A DNA stretch of 64,000 bases from positions 1,270,001 to 1,334,000 of the forward strand of contig WPIO01000109.1 of the NCBI GenBank assembly GCA_009760855.2, given 5' to 3'. Made by a program: the position numbers and the translations under genes. The first letter of the stretch is position 1; each line of letters starts with the position of its first letter. Below, one piece after another: positions 28,851 to 42,046 of this stretch. Source of the DNA: Cristatella mucedo. Its lineage: Eukaryota > Bryozoa > Phylactolaemata > Cristatellidae. Under the pieces are notes generated by a model that was not told the origin of the DNA, made no database searches, and saw only the letters and a list, made by a program, of their open reading frames with translations.

Positions 28851-29419
28851 ATCATCGTTTAGGGTGGGAGGGATCAAAGCATAGGTACAACACAGCGTTA
28901 GCCACATTGCAGTGAAAGCCCAGATTGTGCTTGGCAATCAAATCGGCAAGTGGAAGGATACAAACCATGAAAAGAACCTGACCTACCACGGAGCCCTGAG
29001 GGCGTGCATAATTCAGAAGTACATCGGATGATCTTTGTCCGTTCACGTCAATACTCTTGAGTCTCCCTCTGCAGAGCAGTTCCAGTGATGCCTAGGTGAG
29101 TTGAGAGGTGCTCAAAAAGTACTAAGCGATCGATAGCATTAAAATCTGCCGAAAGGGTGAGCAGAATAGCCAAAGACATTCTACCCATGTCTGCATTCCT
29201 AAATAGATAGTTGTACCCCCGAAGCAATTTGGACTCTGTGGAGTGATTAGCTCTAAAGCCAGACTGGAACTTTCTAGCATGGTTTGAAGTTTCAATGTGT
29301 GAGTTCAGTTGGTCTGCCATCACTTGTTCCAGTGTCTTTGATAGGAATGGTCGAATGGAGACTAAGTGGTAGTAGCTCAAGTTCTCTTGGTACAATGTCG
29401 CTTCTTTGAGAAGTGGCAA
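28850..29419 (-). pseudogene. LINE-A reverse transcriptase fragment
   Basis: Minus strand 29,419 to 29,048: SIRPFLSKTLEQVMADQL, FQSGFRANHSTESKLL, LLTLSADFNAIDRL, LSTHLGITGTAL, the standard early RT blocks of CR1/L2-type elements. Then 29,046-28,852: RPQGSVVGQVLF and LPLADLIAKHNLGFH; the catalytic YADD position is corrupted (NVANA). Non-functional. Confidence 0.85.
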
Positions 29420-29485
29420 ATGTAAAGTGCCTAGAAAGAGATTGAATTCTCTAAGGGCGCTATGTCGAATTTATTAATATTATTA
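29415..29485 (+). repeat. LINE-A stem-loop tail fragment
   Basis: 'gcaaatgtaaagtgcctagaa' stem and 'ctctaagggcgcta', followed by an ATT-rich tail; plus-strand orientation, opposite to the RT fragment it abuts, so it is a separate insertion. Confidence 0.65.
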
Positions 29486-30350
29486 TCTACCGTGCATGAG
29501 TATTCTGAAACTGCTGTCAAGAATGGCATTTCAGCATCGTTTTTCTCAGTAGGCTTGCTCAGCTATTACGGCTTCCTTTCGTGTAGAGACAGCGAAATTT
29601 TTACTACGGGATGTGTACCGAGAGCAGGAAGTTCAAAGCGGTAGCTAGTAATGGAGGAGCCAGGGGGCATAGGGGCATTCACCTCGCCCCCCCCCCGGAC
29701 TTCGGGGCATCGACCTTCCCGGCCCTCTATTCCTACGCCCCGAGGCCCCAACTGTAACCAAAAAGCAATTATGTCTCAATCCTAATCGGTGAACAGCTCC
29801 CGAGTTCATGTCATCTAAACTCAAATATGACTTTCGCTACAATTTTACAATAATTCAGGGTCTAGCCCTCTTATATGAAAATCTTGCTGGCCTTGCCACT
29901 TCTTACATAAGAATGTTGCAGGCCATAACCCCTAGATAACAATTCTAGCTACGCCACTGCTAGCCAGCATCTAGTTAAACTTGAGCTCTAATCCCGGCAT
30001 CCTAAACTCGTTTCACTAAACCCTAAAAGCATATACACGTAAAACGCTAAATCCTAGAAGTCTTTAGCCCTGAACGCCAATCCCACACACTTAATCCCAA
30101 ATCCTGATCCTCAAACAAAAAAGAGATCTCTAAACTTATTTTTTAATTCAATTATAAACACACAGTGGCTACTATTTTGAACTTCCTGCTTTGTGCACAG
30201 CACACAGTTCGCAGACCTCTAAGCCTAATCAATTCCGTATGGGTTGGCGTGCTGCTCTGACTGGGGAGAGATTTCTGAAGAGCAATACATAGGCATGCAC
30301 AGCATCGCTTTAAGCATCCCCAGAAGTAATTTGTCAGAAATACTGGCACC
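29486..30350. other. No recognised gene
   Basis: Only short open frames. Contains a C-run (29,687-29,696) and diffuse 'ctaaaccctaa'-like tracts at 30,000-30,110 that are too irregular to be called telomeric. Confidence 0.5.
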
Positions 30351-31960
30351 TGCTCAAATTAGAGCGAGCGTTAGCCGTTTTCTCCACATGGAGGCAGATA
30401 AGCGTCTCCTGAGGAAGGACTCCGAGAGACGACTCAGATGATCTACGAGAGCAATATCTACAATTCGGCCGTCGGTGAAGCCCAATATTTTCATTATTAA
30501 AGTAAAATCATGATTGAAATCAATAGCTCTGATACATCGAAAACGTGCTGGGAGATGAGCTGAGGCTAATGACGTATAAATAATGTTATTTAAGCATGGC
30601 AGCAGCAGATAAATGCAGCGTGGGAGTATGACCGTTTGAAAAGGGTTCAAAGAACTTGTTGTCTTCTTCGATTGAGATACGAACTTCAGGACGAGATCAC
30701 TATTGACCTGCTTGAATTTAGACATTGTGGTGCTGCAAGGAAACGAGGTACAGCAGTCTAGCGGAGATGCAGCCATCGCAGGGATGGACTCCCTGATATT
30801 ATCTATTTTCTGGACAAAGAATCGAGAGAAGCGATCAGCTAGATCATCACAGAGATCATCAGGTAATGAGCTAATCAGGGAGCGGTTGAGGAGATGGTCG
30901 ATCGTCGACATGATCGTCGACATCAGTGTTTTTTGTGATTGTGCGTCTCAGGTTCAGCAATGTTTTTATAGAAGCAAGATTGATTTATACAATCTACAGT
31001 GTTCCTGGTGCGTCTGTCGATGGGCAGTCAGTCCTGATCTTTTGTATGCTTTTTCAAGCTTGGGCTTAGTAGACCTAGCAAGCTAAATGTCTGTGTTAAA
31101 TCATATGCCTCCTGGGCTAAGGGCTCACAGTTAGCTTACTCAGAGGTGCAAATTCATCGATCGTGTCAGGTAGGGTTGTGTTGTAGCTATCTACCAGTGA
31201 TGACAGATCAGAGGGAGAACTGAGCAGCAAAGGCGAGGCGGACATTCTCACACGGACAGAGTCGATGTCAAGGGTAGTGGTGCTTCGTGATTCACAAGTG
31301 ATTTTAGAGGAGGCTGCGGGCACGCACTGTAGACTGAATGACAACTGCATGTGGTCAAATAAGCATGATTTGGTTTTAATTGGTGATGACAAAGTGCCGT
31401 AGCATGGGAAAATTTAGTTGAGTGTGTGACCCTTGAACTGAGTAGGGCTATGCACATAAGCCACAAGAGACAAAGAGGCAGTCAATGCACGAAATGAAGT
31501 GCTGAGGGCATCAGATAAGTTATCAAAGTAAACGTTGAAATAACCCGTAACGAGGAGAGATCGATTTCTTGCAAACGGAATCGAATTAAGATCAGATAAA
31601 TCTGAGATAAAGGAGGAATCTTTACCTGGTGAACGGTAGAGTACTGCCACAATCGGCAGCTCATTTTCTGGTGAAATCGAGATAATTGATCCAGAAGACT
31701 GTTCGAGGTTACTACGAATGGCTTGAAGTTGAATCTCGAACGCACGATAACAGCAACTCCACCTCCAGGTTTGACTGGCCTAGGGATGTAAAACAGTAAG
31801 AAACTCGTCGAGTTAGTGTCTTTAACTGTCGGGCAGTTTACCAAGTTTAGCCAAGTTTCAGTTAGGGCGAGCAGGTCGATAACATTTTCAGAAATAATGT
31901 CTCTTATTACGAGAGGTTTATCGCACATTGAGCAAGGATTTCAATGGCAAGCGTCAAGTC
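30351..31960 (-). pseudogene. LINE-A endonuclease and linker region
   Basis: Minus strand 31,928-31,482 encodes an APE-type endonuclease start (LLALTETWL, PGGGVAVIVRS). 31,650-31,117 continues it in other frames. 30,923-30,354 encodes the linker before RT (LADRFSRFFVQKIDNIRESIP, LPARFR). With 29,419-28,850 it forms one decayed, split LINE-A on the minus strand. Confidence 0.8.
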
Positions 31961-33860
31961 AGGCCTATGGAGTTATTGTAGGCCTGATGACCACTAAGTT
32001 AGAGAGATTCAAAGTGATGCATGTGGGGGAGCATACTTCGCGGTTCAAGACAATGCTATGAATACCAAATGAGCAAGTACTGTAACGCCGAAGGCTCGGC
32101 GGAGTAGGCTTAATCCGGTGCTTACTTAGCGGCATAACCTACCGCCTGATGCCGTTCGGTTCATGTCTACGCCCAATAAGCAGGCCACAACGAAACGAGC
32201 GTTTCCGGCGCTGACCTACTTACCTTTAGTAAAAGGAGTCGTGAGTCCGCTACGTGAATCGGAAAGCAAAAGACACAAAGTGAGGATTTTACTGAGCTTT
32301 ATTCGCAAGCGCACAGCCACTGTGCGTCTATCTCAGTTTTATCTCCACACTCTTCCCATGCTGTCAACAGCACAAGCACTCTAGTGGAGGGAATATGTCC
32401 CCGCACTTAGGCTACTTAAGTCTATTGTGGGGGAACGACCCAAATGAGATGAGGAGCCCGAACCGGAGCGTAGACCCTGAGTGGAGAACTAGGGCTCCGC
32501 TACTACCTTAACGGCAGGAATATTATGCGCACTACATCGAACTACTTCTAGTTCGCATCGGCAAATCTCTATGCCGAGACCACGCGCTCACACACACACA
32601 ATACACAATATGCGATCACAGGCGCTTTACTGCCGTATTCGGTAGGGTCCACCGAATAATCCCGATGCTGCCTCTCTCCTTTTCTTCAATCGATGTCGTG
32701 GACGGCCTACTCGTCACCCTCGTTCGAAGTGCCACCGACCACCCAGTCCCATCAACTGTCGGCCGACTTGCTGGGGCGGCGACCTTCGGCCTTCGTCACC
32801 CTTCTCTTGAAAAACTCGCCGTAAAAAAACACTTGACTGCAATAACCCGGGTAAACACTCAATCCTCAGCATTTACTGCATCAACGGCAAAGAAACTAGA
32901 AATAGATTTCGCCAAGCTCAAGTATCGTTGCACATTGAAGGATACTGCTGTATGTGCACAGAGCCTAATTTCCAGAAATTGTGCATCAGCTCATTTTGGC
33001 ATGGTGTCGCAATCACCTAAAGTGGTTTCGCTAAAAATCACAATCTACATATTCACTGCAATACGTCCTCAAATCGTCAACAAGAGGCTGTAATTTACAT
33101 TGCACATCGGGCTAGACTCAGTTTCAAGTCCTATAGCAAGTACATGGCTGCAACCACATCCACTCAGTTCAAATTGCACCCCCTGAGCTTCGACTGAATC
33201 CTCGATATCCAGATATATAAGGAGCTAATGCATGGCCCTCAAGAGCTTTCCAATAATCTTAACGTAAGAACTAAAACCCAGACGGCCGATCAAATTCTTG
33301 GACCAATCAGCTGTGGCGATCCAGGCGTTCTTTCAATTGGGTGAGTTATTTTCTTTAAATGCCGAACCCGGAGTTAGCAAACACGAAGCCGTATCTCTCC
33401 GGCAAAGGGTGCAATTCGCAGGGGCATGGTTATCCACAATGCGAGCCCTTGACTTAGTGGGGCTAACTAGGGTGCCTAGACCAACCCCTGGCATGGATCT
33501 AGCCGTTAGAACCGGTAGGAAGGCGACCCATTATTTGACCTGAAGCCGAGCCAGGTGATCAATCTGACCGGGAGATCTACTCAGGTTAGAATGTTGCTTC
33601 GGGCTGCCGATGCGGTCTGGATGTGGACCGACTAATGCGTGCATTAACCCGAGGGCTGGGCTGGGCTGGGCTGGGCTGTTAGGCAGGCGCAGGAATGCCA
33701 TCAATCGAAGGTTTATTTTGAGCAAAGTAACAAAGTAAATACACATAAGAATAGGCACTAGCAGTTGGGTCCGAAAGAATAACAACTACGCACGAGTTCG
33801 GATGAGGGAGAATAAAATCAAGATCGTTGATTGAGGTCCGGGCTGCCGGTTCAAAAGCTC
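31961..33860. other. No recognised gene; possible solo LTR near 32,080
   Basis: A sharply different, GC-richer block begins TGTAACGCCG near 32,082 and runs to about 32,700. It could be a solo LTR but I see no second copy. A (GGCTG)n run lies at 33,655-33,680. The rest is unassigned. Confidence 0.3.
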
Positions 33861-33869
33861 AAGCGAGAG

Positions 33870-34010
33870 ACTGTGCTTCAAGAGCATGAGAGCTCAAACC
33901 TACGGCGACGAAGAGCCAAGCCTAACAGTTGTGTTCCTCTGGCTACTTAAAAGCTCGTATTTTGTAATGTAGTGGTCCACCTTCAGCGTCTAGACCATCG
34001 CTAGCGATCA
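33870..34010. repeat. Dispersed repeat, related to 60-245
   Basis: 'aacctacggc', 'aacagttgtgttc' and 'tccaccttcag.gtc' are shared with the first 245 bases of the window in the same orientation. Confidence 0.5.
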
Positions 34011-34449
34011 CATGCATTTAGGAGGTTCACGATGAACGGGCTTTGAGAGTTTGCCTAGTTAGCTTCATCAGACCGGTGAGCACAGCATTAAGTACTTACG
34101 GTGATCCAGCTGATCGCCTCACCAGCGTTTAAGTCGGCAAGATAAGAGATTCCATCACTAATGTAGCCGCATTCTCAATGAACTCCTGTCCTCCAGTGAC
34201 AGCTCCACTGGACTCATCGCTCTCTCTCTCTCTCAACTAAGTACAGCATCAAGGTGCCTTACGTAAGAAAGGAGTGCACCATCGTTTTGATATGCAACCC
34301 ACAGTAGTTCAGTCAGTAGCACTACTCGTGCAATGTGCAAACGACGGAAGCTAGCAGCTGACGATAAGGCCGATGCACTCAATATTCTGCCAGTGGCTCT
34401 ACCAATACAAACTCATTTGTGACAGCACAATTATTTACTCTATAATGCA

Positions 34450-35020
34450 GCTGATATAGCTGGGTGGCCTCATGGTAAATTCCTAGCAAACATGCAGAAA
34501 CAGAGCCTCAGTACTACACACTACACTTACCGACCAACCTTAGCTCTAAGACACCGACTGTAATCATGAACTAGCCTTATGTAGCAGCCAGGTCATAATT
34601 CCTAATCACCACTAACGTAAGAAATAACTGGTAACTATAATCAGAAATAACTCTGCTCGCGAACCTCACCTAATAGCCACCGTCTCTTATTCATTGACAT
34701 CTATCGGTAGAGCTGGTAGTTCTCAATCAAGGCTAGCTGCAATGCTGTTAGTTTATAATCGCCGGTATTGCACCATTTCCTCCTTTAAAGCACTCCGTTA
34801 TCATAGAAGTGGTAGGTCACAGGCGCTTAATTTCTGTGACAGCATAAATCGAGCTTGCAGCTTCAGAAATTTTGTTGGTGTCTAAGTGATGCCATCCTTT
34901 GGCACTCAATGCGGCAATGGATTTTATGGACCATCCCCATGAACCAGATTGTTTCGTCACGGAACCATTACCCACAACCCGTAATTAATATAAGAGTACT
35001 CCAATGGTCCCATCTCAGTC
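34450..35020 (+). repeat. Dispersed repeat D, longest copy
   Basis: Its first 350 bases match 50,660-50,330 inverted (shared 'cactac.gtaag/gtagt', 'tctatcggtagagctgg'). Its last 240 match 44,700-44,935 directly (shared 'aaagcactccgttatcatag', 'agcataaatcgagcttgcag'). A fragment recurs at 36,575-36,650. No coding capacity. Either a long SINE or the terminal/5' region of element E, next to which it lies twice. Confidence 0.7.
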
Positions 35021-35282
35021 TTTACATTGACCGTTAATAGCCCCGGTTTAGCATCACCACAAAAATTAGCTTCATCTTCGTGTAAAACTCTCATACTATA
35101 TCTTCGATGTACCTAACGCCGACTTATCGCCACCGTTCACAAAGAAGATACTAAGACCACAAAAAGAAAACTCACTGCTATGATGATGAATGTGAAACCG
35201 GAATGAAACCGATTGTGTCAGATGAAATACACAAGGGCGTATATAAGCCCAACGAAGCACGACAAATGAATGGCCTTTTCTA

Positions 35283-35710
35283 TTGATCTATCAGTTTCAG
35301 CCTGCTCGCACCCTCAGGTCCTGCTTGGACAATACATTAGCTGTCCCATTCCTCCGCTTAAAGACAGTTGGTGACGAAAGCTTTAGCTCTGCAGGTCCTA
35401 GACTGTGGAACTCGCTTCCACAATTCTTACGTAACGACAACAACTCTCCTACTGCCTACTATGGCATATCCTTTTAAGCGGTCCTGAGCGGCTACTTCTA
35501 TGCTACTCACTACCTCAACTGCTCTCCTGACTCTGCTATGCTTCCCACTTTCTCTTTGTTGCGTGAGACGAAGTCAGTTGGGTAGCGAATACGTACCGAA
35601 AGCCACCTAGGCTGTGAGTTCTCTATATAGAACTCTCCTAGAACACCCACATGGTCTTTATGACTTTGTGGAGTTACAGACGTAGATACATTACATCTAT
35701 AGTCACAAGA
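35283..35710 (+). mobile_element. LINE-B 3' end
   Basis: 64-residue frame ending a LINE RT: QPARTLRSCLDNTLAVPFLR, GDESFSSAGPRLWNSLP, the usual C-terminal block of CR1-like elements. Followed by a 3' UTR with an inverted 'gagttctctatatagaactc' (35,610-35,629), shared with 27,770-27,892 and 63,385-63,500. Confidence 0.75.
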
Positions 35711-36990
35711 AAACAGATAAAAGACAGATTGGCTCTTGTCACATCCGGAGAAACAGTTACTGACATTTTAAATTTAAAACATCATGTCGGAACCTCCGTC
35801 TAAGCTATGTCTATCGTACTTATAAAGAAATCGTGCATTTTCATCTGACCACTTCTCTGCCACTACGAGCCCAAGGCCAACTATGTAACATTTCCTCTAA
35901 ACCTCACTAGAACCATCGAATATTTCACTTGTCGACGAATATCACCTGTCAAAAATTCGAGGGTGATCAGTCTTCGGCACTGACCTTTAATTCATCTAAG
36001 AGGTTCCAACACCAGCAAAATTTCCTTGCCAGGACAGGAGAGCAAGCGAACGTAAGAAATAAAACTATTTAAACCTTAGCGTTAGTGTTTAACCATGAGA
36101 ATTAAAACCAAAAATGTCTCAACCGATTGAAGTACTTCTCTTCATTGAGACACGAACTAGAGAAAACTGTGCACATCCCTTAGCATGTAGGCTCAAGACG
36201 GAAAATAGCGGCGTGTTTATTAACATATTACAATTTTCCTAGAGCAAATTACGGGAGCATCATCTGTCTCTTTCTTTGACCATATACATAAGCCTGTAAG
36301 ATCAGGACGTTATCTCGCTTGATTTAAATAATATAACGCGTTTTCCAATACATCCATAAATATAAAACAGAAACAAGCAATCTAGAAAATTACTCAACTT
36401 ACACCATCTATGTACCGCTTCAAGATTCTCAAAATTAGTTGCACAAAACACAAGGCATCGTCGTCGCATGTAATGGCTAACATGATCAATAACCAATAAC
36501 CAATAATAAAACATAATGCTGCTCATAATCCCCAACTTCTCCGGTGATTTCATAAACGTTCTCATTCAACAGCAAAGCTCATAGTTCTCAATCGAGGTTC
36601 AGCTGTGAAGTTTGTAGTTCAAAATCGCTGGGCATTACGCCATCGAGGGGAGTGGGATAATTGTCTGATTTCTAGCGGCCTGACCTCAACTATCGCCAGT
36701 GTAACGGGCCGACCGGAGCAGCCGAACGGTCACTAGCGGTCCGAGTAGCTTGTCCAAAGCCGTAGGAGGTAGGATCGGGAAAATACCCAGCAAGGATTCA
36801 ACGACTGAAACGATTAGCGGACTTGATTAATGCAAACAGCATTTCCGACCATCAAGGCACTGAAGTTTTGGAAAGGACAACTGTCTTTTCTTCGTCTGGT
36901 TGGATTGTAGCCACTGAAATCCAACGGGAGACCAACGCCGCCTCTCCGTGATGCTAACAACGGAGCGAATTCGTCCGTAAAGCAAAGTGT
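35711..36990. other. No recognised gene; fragment of repeat D
   Basis: AT-moderate sequence with only short frames. 36,575-36,650 carries 'tagttctcaatcgaggttcagctg', a piece of repeat D. Nothing else recognised. Confidence 0.5.
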
Positions 36991-37066
36991 AGCACAGGGT
37001 GTGCTGAAAAATTGTATCTCAACGTTCAATCGTGATTGTCGCTAGGCGATTCTTGGCAATTCCTCA

Positions 37067-38435
37067 TTACGAGCGATCTCTTCCCGAGCGAAGATGTGGC
37101 TCCTTTCGAGAAAAAGCGGCAGGAGCTTAGAAGATTGGCTAGCCGAGACTCGTAGAGAATGTATTCACCTGACGCCAGCCATGCACGCCGATCTCGTCGA
37201 TAAGCATATTATCAAGAAGTCGGCGGAAGTATGGTGAGTAAGAAGATTATTGGGCCGCGGTACATGCTCCAAAGAGCTGCCGCCGGATGTCGTCGCCGAA
37301 GCGAAGCGAAAGCTTCGCCAAATAAACCTGAGCGCGGGCGAGTTGAGCAGCTACGTCTCGTTTATCGAGCAGGATCTCCTGAGGACACAGCCAGAGTTCT
37401 TCCACAGACGCAAGCTCGCGAACCAGTCGCCTTCTGCCGGCAGCAGCGGCCACGGTTCGGTGGAACTGAAAAAACTCACTGCCAGTCTGCCGAGCACCGT
37501 TGCAACGGCTGCTGTCGTTTGTACTACGGCATCGTTCGAGGACTGCTTTAGGCGTGCTCCGAGGGCACTCTCGGTAGGCGCTCCTGTCGCTAGACTTTAG
37601 CCTCAGAACCCAGCTGCAGGATGCACCGATGACGTACAGCTTAACTGCATCCAGGTGCAGCACGGCTCGTCGTCAGTTCGCTCGCTTAGCTGCGAATCGT
37701 ATTGCGATTGCCAAGCGTTAGCCCCCACCATTTACGGCCGCCATGAACGCCGTTGAAGCGTCTCTGCCCAGCAACTGGGAGCCAGAGCGCTCGCAAGAGC
37801 TCAAGACGGAACTCTTAGGTACCGAGCTATGCTTTGACGCGGAAGGCATTACTCTCAAGGACGAACGTTTCAGCATCGCCACTGCCGCAACGGAAGGAAT
37901 TATAAAGAGGCACAGGCCTCGGCCGAAGATATCCAGCACCTTGCCAAACTTGAGGGCATGGGGCCCAGCTTCGCCACCGAGGTAAAAAATGCTTTGGCCC
38001 GCACACTAAGCTGAGCGGTAAGCGATGCTGCCCCGACGCTGATTCATAGATGGCTGAGCCCAAGCTGGTTGCTGAGCGCCGCCGAGCACTGGAAGAGTTC
38101 CAGAGAACGCGTTCGGCCCTCAATTGATTTTGACGGCGTGCCGCCGTCGAGCTCAACGAGGTGCTCGAAGCTCTCGCCGAAGAGTGGCGTCGAGCCAATG
38201 CCTTGGCAGTGACGCTGGCCGCCAGACAGGCCGAAGCTATAGCCGCGCCGTTGAAGAACTGCGAAAGTTACAAACTGCAACTGGCTCAGAGAGGCAGTCT
38301 GCTTCGGCGGAAACAGAAAAAATCGGACAGAGTCTGCAGAAGAGCAGGTCTGCCCCGCAGCAGATTTGTTTGGGGCTTGGACAGCTCACCGAGGCAGCTC
38401 ACCGAAGATTGACGCAGCTTGGAAGAAAAGCTTCA
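37067..38435 (+). mobile_element. Unknown element E, copy 1 (coding remnant)
   Basis: A chain of plus-strand reading-frame segments broken by shifts: 37,070-37,200 (SEDVAPFEKKRQELRRL), 37,250-37,600 (LPPDVVAEAKRKLRQINLS, SSYVSFIEQDLLRTQPEF), 37,743-37,985 (NAVEASLPSNWEPERSQEL) and 38,044-38,430 (RALEEFQRTRSAL, ELNEVLEALAEEWRRANALA, ELRKLQTATGSERQSASAE). The last part is a coiled coil homologous to 43,100-43,470 and, inverted, 49,800-49,430. Family not recognised. Confidence 0.55.
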
Positions 38436-38440
38436 GCAGC

Positions 38441-38678
38441 TGGTAGTTTGGTTGCCGTCGCGCACTGCACACACCATCCGATGGGCAACCCTCCGGCAGG
38501 GGTTAGTCGGCTTCCCTCGTCTGCTGTACCGAAACGCTGCGCTCTGATTCGCTAGCGTTGCCGTTAACGCCTAGCTGCACTCCGATTGGCTAGTCGGTGG
38601 TCGGGAGGGCCAGCCAGCCTAGTACTGGCCGGTAACGCCTTTAGGCTCGGTGCCATCGCAGGCTAGAGTATGCATAAA
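38441..38678 (-). repeat. Candidate 3' LTR of a Gypsy-type element
   Basis: Aligns in the same direction with 42,513-42,801 (shared 'tggtagtttg', 'ctagctgcactccgattg', 'gagtatgcata'), with gaps. The pair brackets the pol/gag remains between them. In minus orientation the copies start near TG(T)ATGCATA and end CTACCA. Confidence 0.65.
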
Positions 38679-39326
<648 letters not shown>

Positions 39327-40097
39327 TTACGCCAAGGCGCTGAGCTGGCGTCCAATCCGGCGGTGGCAGAGAGATTGTACTAGTACACCATCATCATTAT
39401 ATCCCGTCCACTCCGGGCTGCCATTCCTTTTATTGTTCGGTGATTTCGCTCTGCTACGCCGTTTCCAGAGAAGCGGTAAGTGCAGCGATACATTACGCGT
39501 ATTACCCCAAAGATCACAAAGCTGGCTAACAGCATTCGATTGGAAAGTGGCGGCATTGTCCATGAAGAGCTGCTACAGCAGGCCCCTTTCTCTGAATATT
39601 ACGTCCAACTGCCAGACCACCTAGGTCTCGCTCTCGTCGGCGATACGCCGCCAGATGGCATACCTGCTGGGACCGCTATCGACAAGTGTCATATACTTGA
39701 CCCCATTGAAGAAAGGAACACCAATAGCCAGGCGGTGCCAGTTGGAATCTATGTCAAAATGCCCGTGGCTCCAAGACACTGGTGTTGTATTCACAGACCG
39801 GTAAAGCATGCACGATTTAACGACTCGTTCCACTATCTCCCACGTTACCGAAATGCCGGGAAAGCAGAGCCTGGCCGGGTACAACGTGCGGTCGACCCCG
39901 AGGTGATGTAAATCGTAGTACGCTCTCAGGGCTACTTCTTGTGCTGGAGTAGCAGCTGCGAGAATCGAGATTGGCTCAAGCCACGGCTGGGGTACTTGCG
40001 GTAAGTGATCTGCTTTTTGTAGGCCTAAAGTACCGGCTTTATTTTCACCTGAAGGTCGTACTCCTTTATTACGTCGCCTAATATTGCTGTCCGCCAT
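39327..40097 (-). pseudogene. Gypsy integrase remnant
   Basis: Minus strand 40,097-39,621: zinc-finger region HHLGVDRTLYPARLCFPG, then VVKSCMLYRS, HGHFDIDSNWHRLAIGV (first Asp region) and YMTLVDSGPSRYAIWR. It continues in another frame at 39,563 with FMDNAATFQSNAVSQLCDLWG (second catalytic Asp). Frameshifted. Confidence 0.85.
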
Positions 40098-40620
40098 CGA
40101 GCTAATGCCTCGCCTAGACCATTCGTACGGATAGGCTTATCACCTTCGACGAGCGACCGAAGCCACGAATGCACAGTGGGCGAGTCAGTAAACAATTCGA
40201 TCTCTCGTCGGCCCCAGGCCAAGGCTAAGTTTTGACCCTTTGTGACAGCCTTTAGTTCGGCCAGATTAATATGAGCCACATCATCTGCCTTTCTAAGCCA
40301 AGAGGCATCCTCGACATTCTGGCCTCCAATTCGCAAGCAGGCGCCTATAGCTAAGCTGCTTGCTTCACACCATACCTGTCCACTGTGTGACGACGGCACA
40401 CTCCACACTCCGGAAACTGGATCCTCTTTTATCAGGCATCGGCTGATCTCCTGTGCCATCCGAAGGACGTCCTCCGTAACCTCGGCATCCCACGACAGGT
40501 CTTTTGTGGCTCTCTTTATGAAGCTGCAGGCCGATCAAAGCCACCCAGCAACGAGAAAATGGCCCGTTAATTGTCCACACCACGAGAAGAGCTGCCTCCG
40601 AGTCGCTCACTGAGGTGGCG
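40025..40620 (-). pseudogene. Gypsy RNase H remnant
   Basis: Minus strand: WSVPSSHSGQVWCEASSLAIG, VEDASWLRKADDVAHINLAE, EIELFTDSPTVHSWL, the RNase H landmarks of this Gypsy lineage. Preceded by an RT connection segment with FSWCGQLTGHFLVAGWL-like text in an adjacent frame. Confidence 0.82.
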
Positions 40621-40867
40621 GTTCGACATCGTTATCTCTGCCCCACTTAAGCTTTCCTTCATGGTCAGTGACCTCAAGCCCTAGTAATCAACCTCCGACC
40701 AACTGTTCCGGGGCTTTGCTTCGAGCCTGAGCTGTCGTAGGAAAGAGATAGCAAGCTCACTAATGACAATGTAATTGTTGGCGTTTATTTCGTCCGCCTA
40801 TTAGTCACTGCCTTCGAGAACCCGTGGGTCCATAGAAAGCACCTTATTTAACACGACGGTAATTATC

Positions 40868-41750
40868 TTAGGCACTACATTTAATCCGGTTTATCTGTGT
40901 AAGGCAGTACCTCCTCCCCTGGTAGGCTACAACCTCCAAATCTCCACAGGGAAGGGTCAACACGAAGCTGTAAACACGCTTTGCGAAGGTCAATAATGCT
41001 GAAGTTACTTCCCATGCGGCTCCATGCCTGAAGTTTCTTGGTGCAAACGTCACCGTTGGCAGTGTGGCTGGAGACCTATTGGTTCAGCTCGCAGTAGTCT
41101 AAAATGGGCCACACTTTGTCTTTATTACTCTGGAACACTGCCAACAGCAGCACCAGGTCTTCACGCTCCCCTTCGTTGGGCTTCAGCCAGCCGAGTTGGA
41201 TCCACTCTTCGATCTCCTTATCGTAGTCTACCTGCAAGTCAGCTGGCACACAGTAAGCCTCGACGCGATTTACCAGGGAGGGAGAAGTCACGCCGTCGGC
41301 CCAATGCCATATTACGACCCATTTTCTGTCACGGTACACCACCGAAAAGTCTCTATCGGAAACACTGACGTTGCTGGACAGTGCCCTGATTTCATTTTGC
41401 CGCTCATTGAAGGTTACTACACCACCTTCAAGGCCTATCCCCACGCATCCCAGCTGTCGCACAAAATCCATGCCAAGAAGCCTATCATACCTCGGTACGA
41501 TCTTGGATACCAGGCATTCCAGCTCTATTGCGATGCCCTGCAGAGAGCATGTCATGCGGCAAGCCGACCAGCAACGAGCAACTGCTCCAGTAAATGTAAT
41601 TACTGGCTCGTAAACCGGATAAAGCTGTACCGAGGTGGCACGAAGTACCGAAGATTTAGTCACAATCGACCGAGAGCAGCCAGTATAAAGGAGCGCCTTC
41701 ATAATACGACCACCTCTAAGAGCATTTCTTGTTAGCAGTCGAGTAGACAA
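40868..41750 (-). pseudogene. Gypsy protease and reverse transcriptase remnant
   Basis: Minus strand from 41,750: the protease active-site block reads LLYTGCSRSIV where DTG is expected, so the catalytic Asp has become Tyr. GMDFVRQLG follows (second protease landmark), then the RT start (EIEEWIQLGWLKP, VWPILDYCELNQ). The RT continues in other frames to YQGRRYCLT near 40,905. Dead copy. Confidence 0.85.
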
Positions 41751-41849
41751 ACAGGGGAATGCGAATATAGCCGGCCCAATAACGTGCGAATCCTCTTACT
41801 CGTTTTTTTGGCTGGGCATCGGTGCTACGCTCCAGACATATTGCTGCTA

Positions 41850-41975
41850 GGTGCGAGTCGTCACGGCATACACAACACAGCCTTTGCTACCATTGCAACT
41901 ACCGGCAGTCGCGACTAATGTGCCCTTCCATTTTGCAGGAGAAACAAAAACGCTTCTGTGGAGTCGGGCGAGAGC
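41850..41975 (-). pseudogene. Gypsy nucleocapsid double zinc knuckle
   Basis: Minus strand encodes CFSCKMEGHISRDC and, after one stop codon, CCVCRDDSHLAAIC; both fit Cys-x2-Cys-x4-His-x4-Cys. Confidence 0.8.
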
Positions 41976-42046
41976 CTGTAGCTACTAGTACCTCAGCAGC
42001 GGCCGCCTAGCTCGGCTTCTGGCAACTCATGGGCGCTGAAGCCTTC

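Noticed and set aside
30000-30110. Interstitial telomere repeats
   Set aside because: 'ctaaaccctaaa' occurs once and the neighbours are irregular; no tandem array.
32082-32700. Solo LTR beginning TGTAACG
   Set aside because: Not claimed as a feature of its own: no second copy in the window and no clear end or target duplication.
37247-38280. Minus-strand frames of 70-140 codons in the GC-rich block
   Set aside because: GC-rich DNA lacks stops by chance. The plus-strand frames align with the other copies of element E; the minus-strand ones do not.
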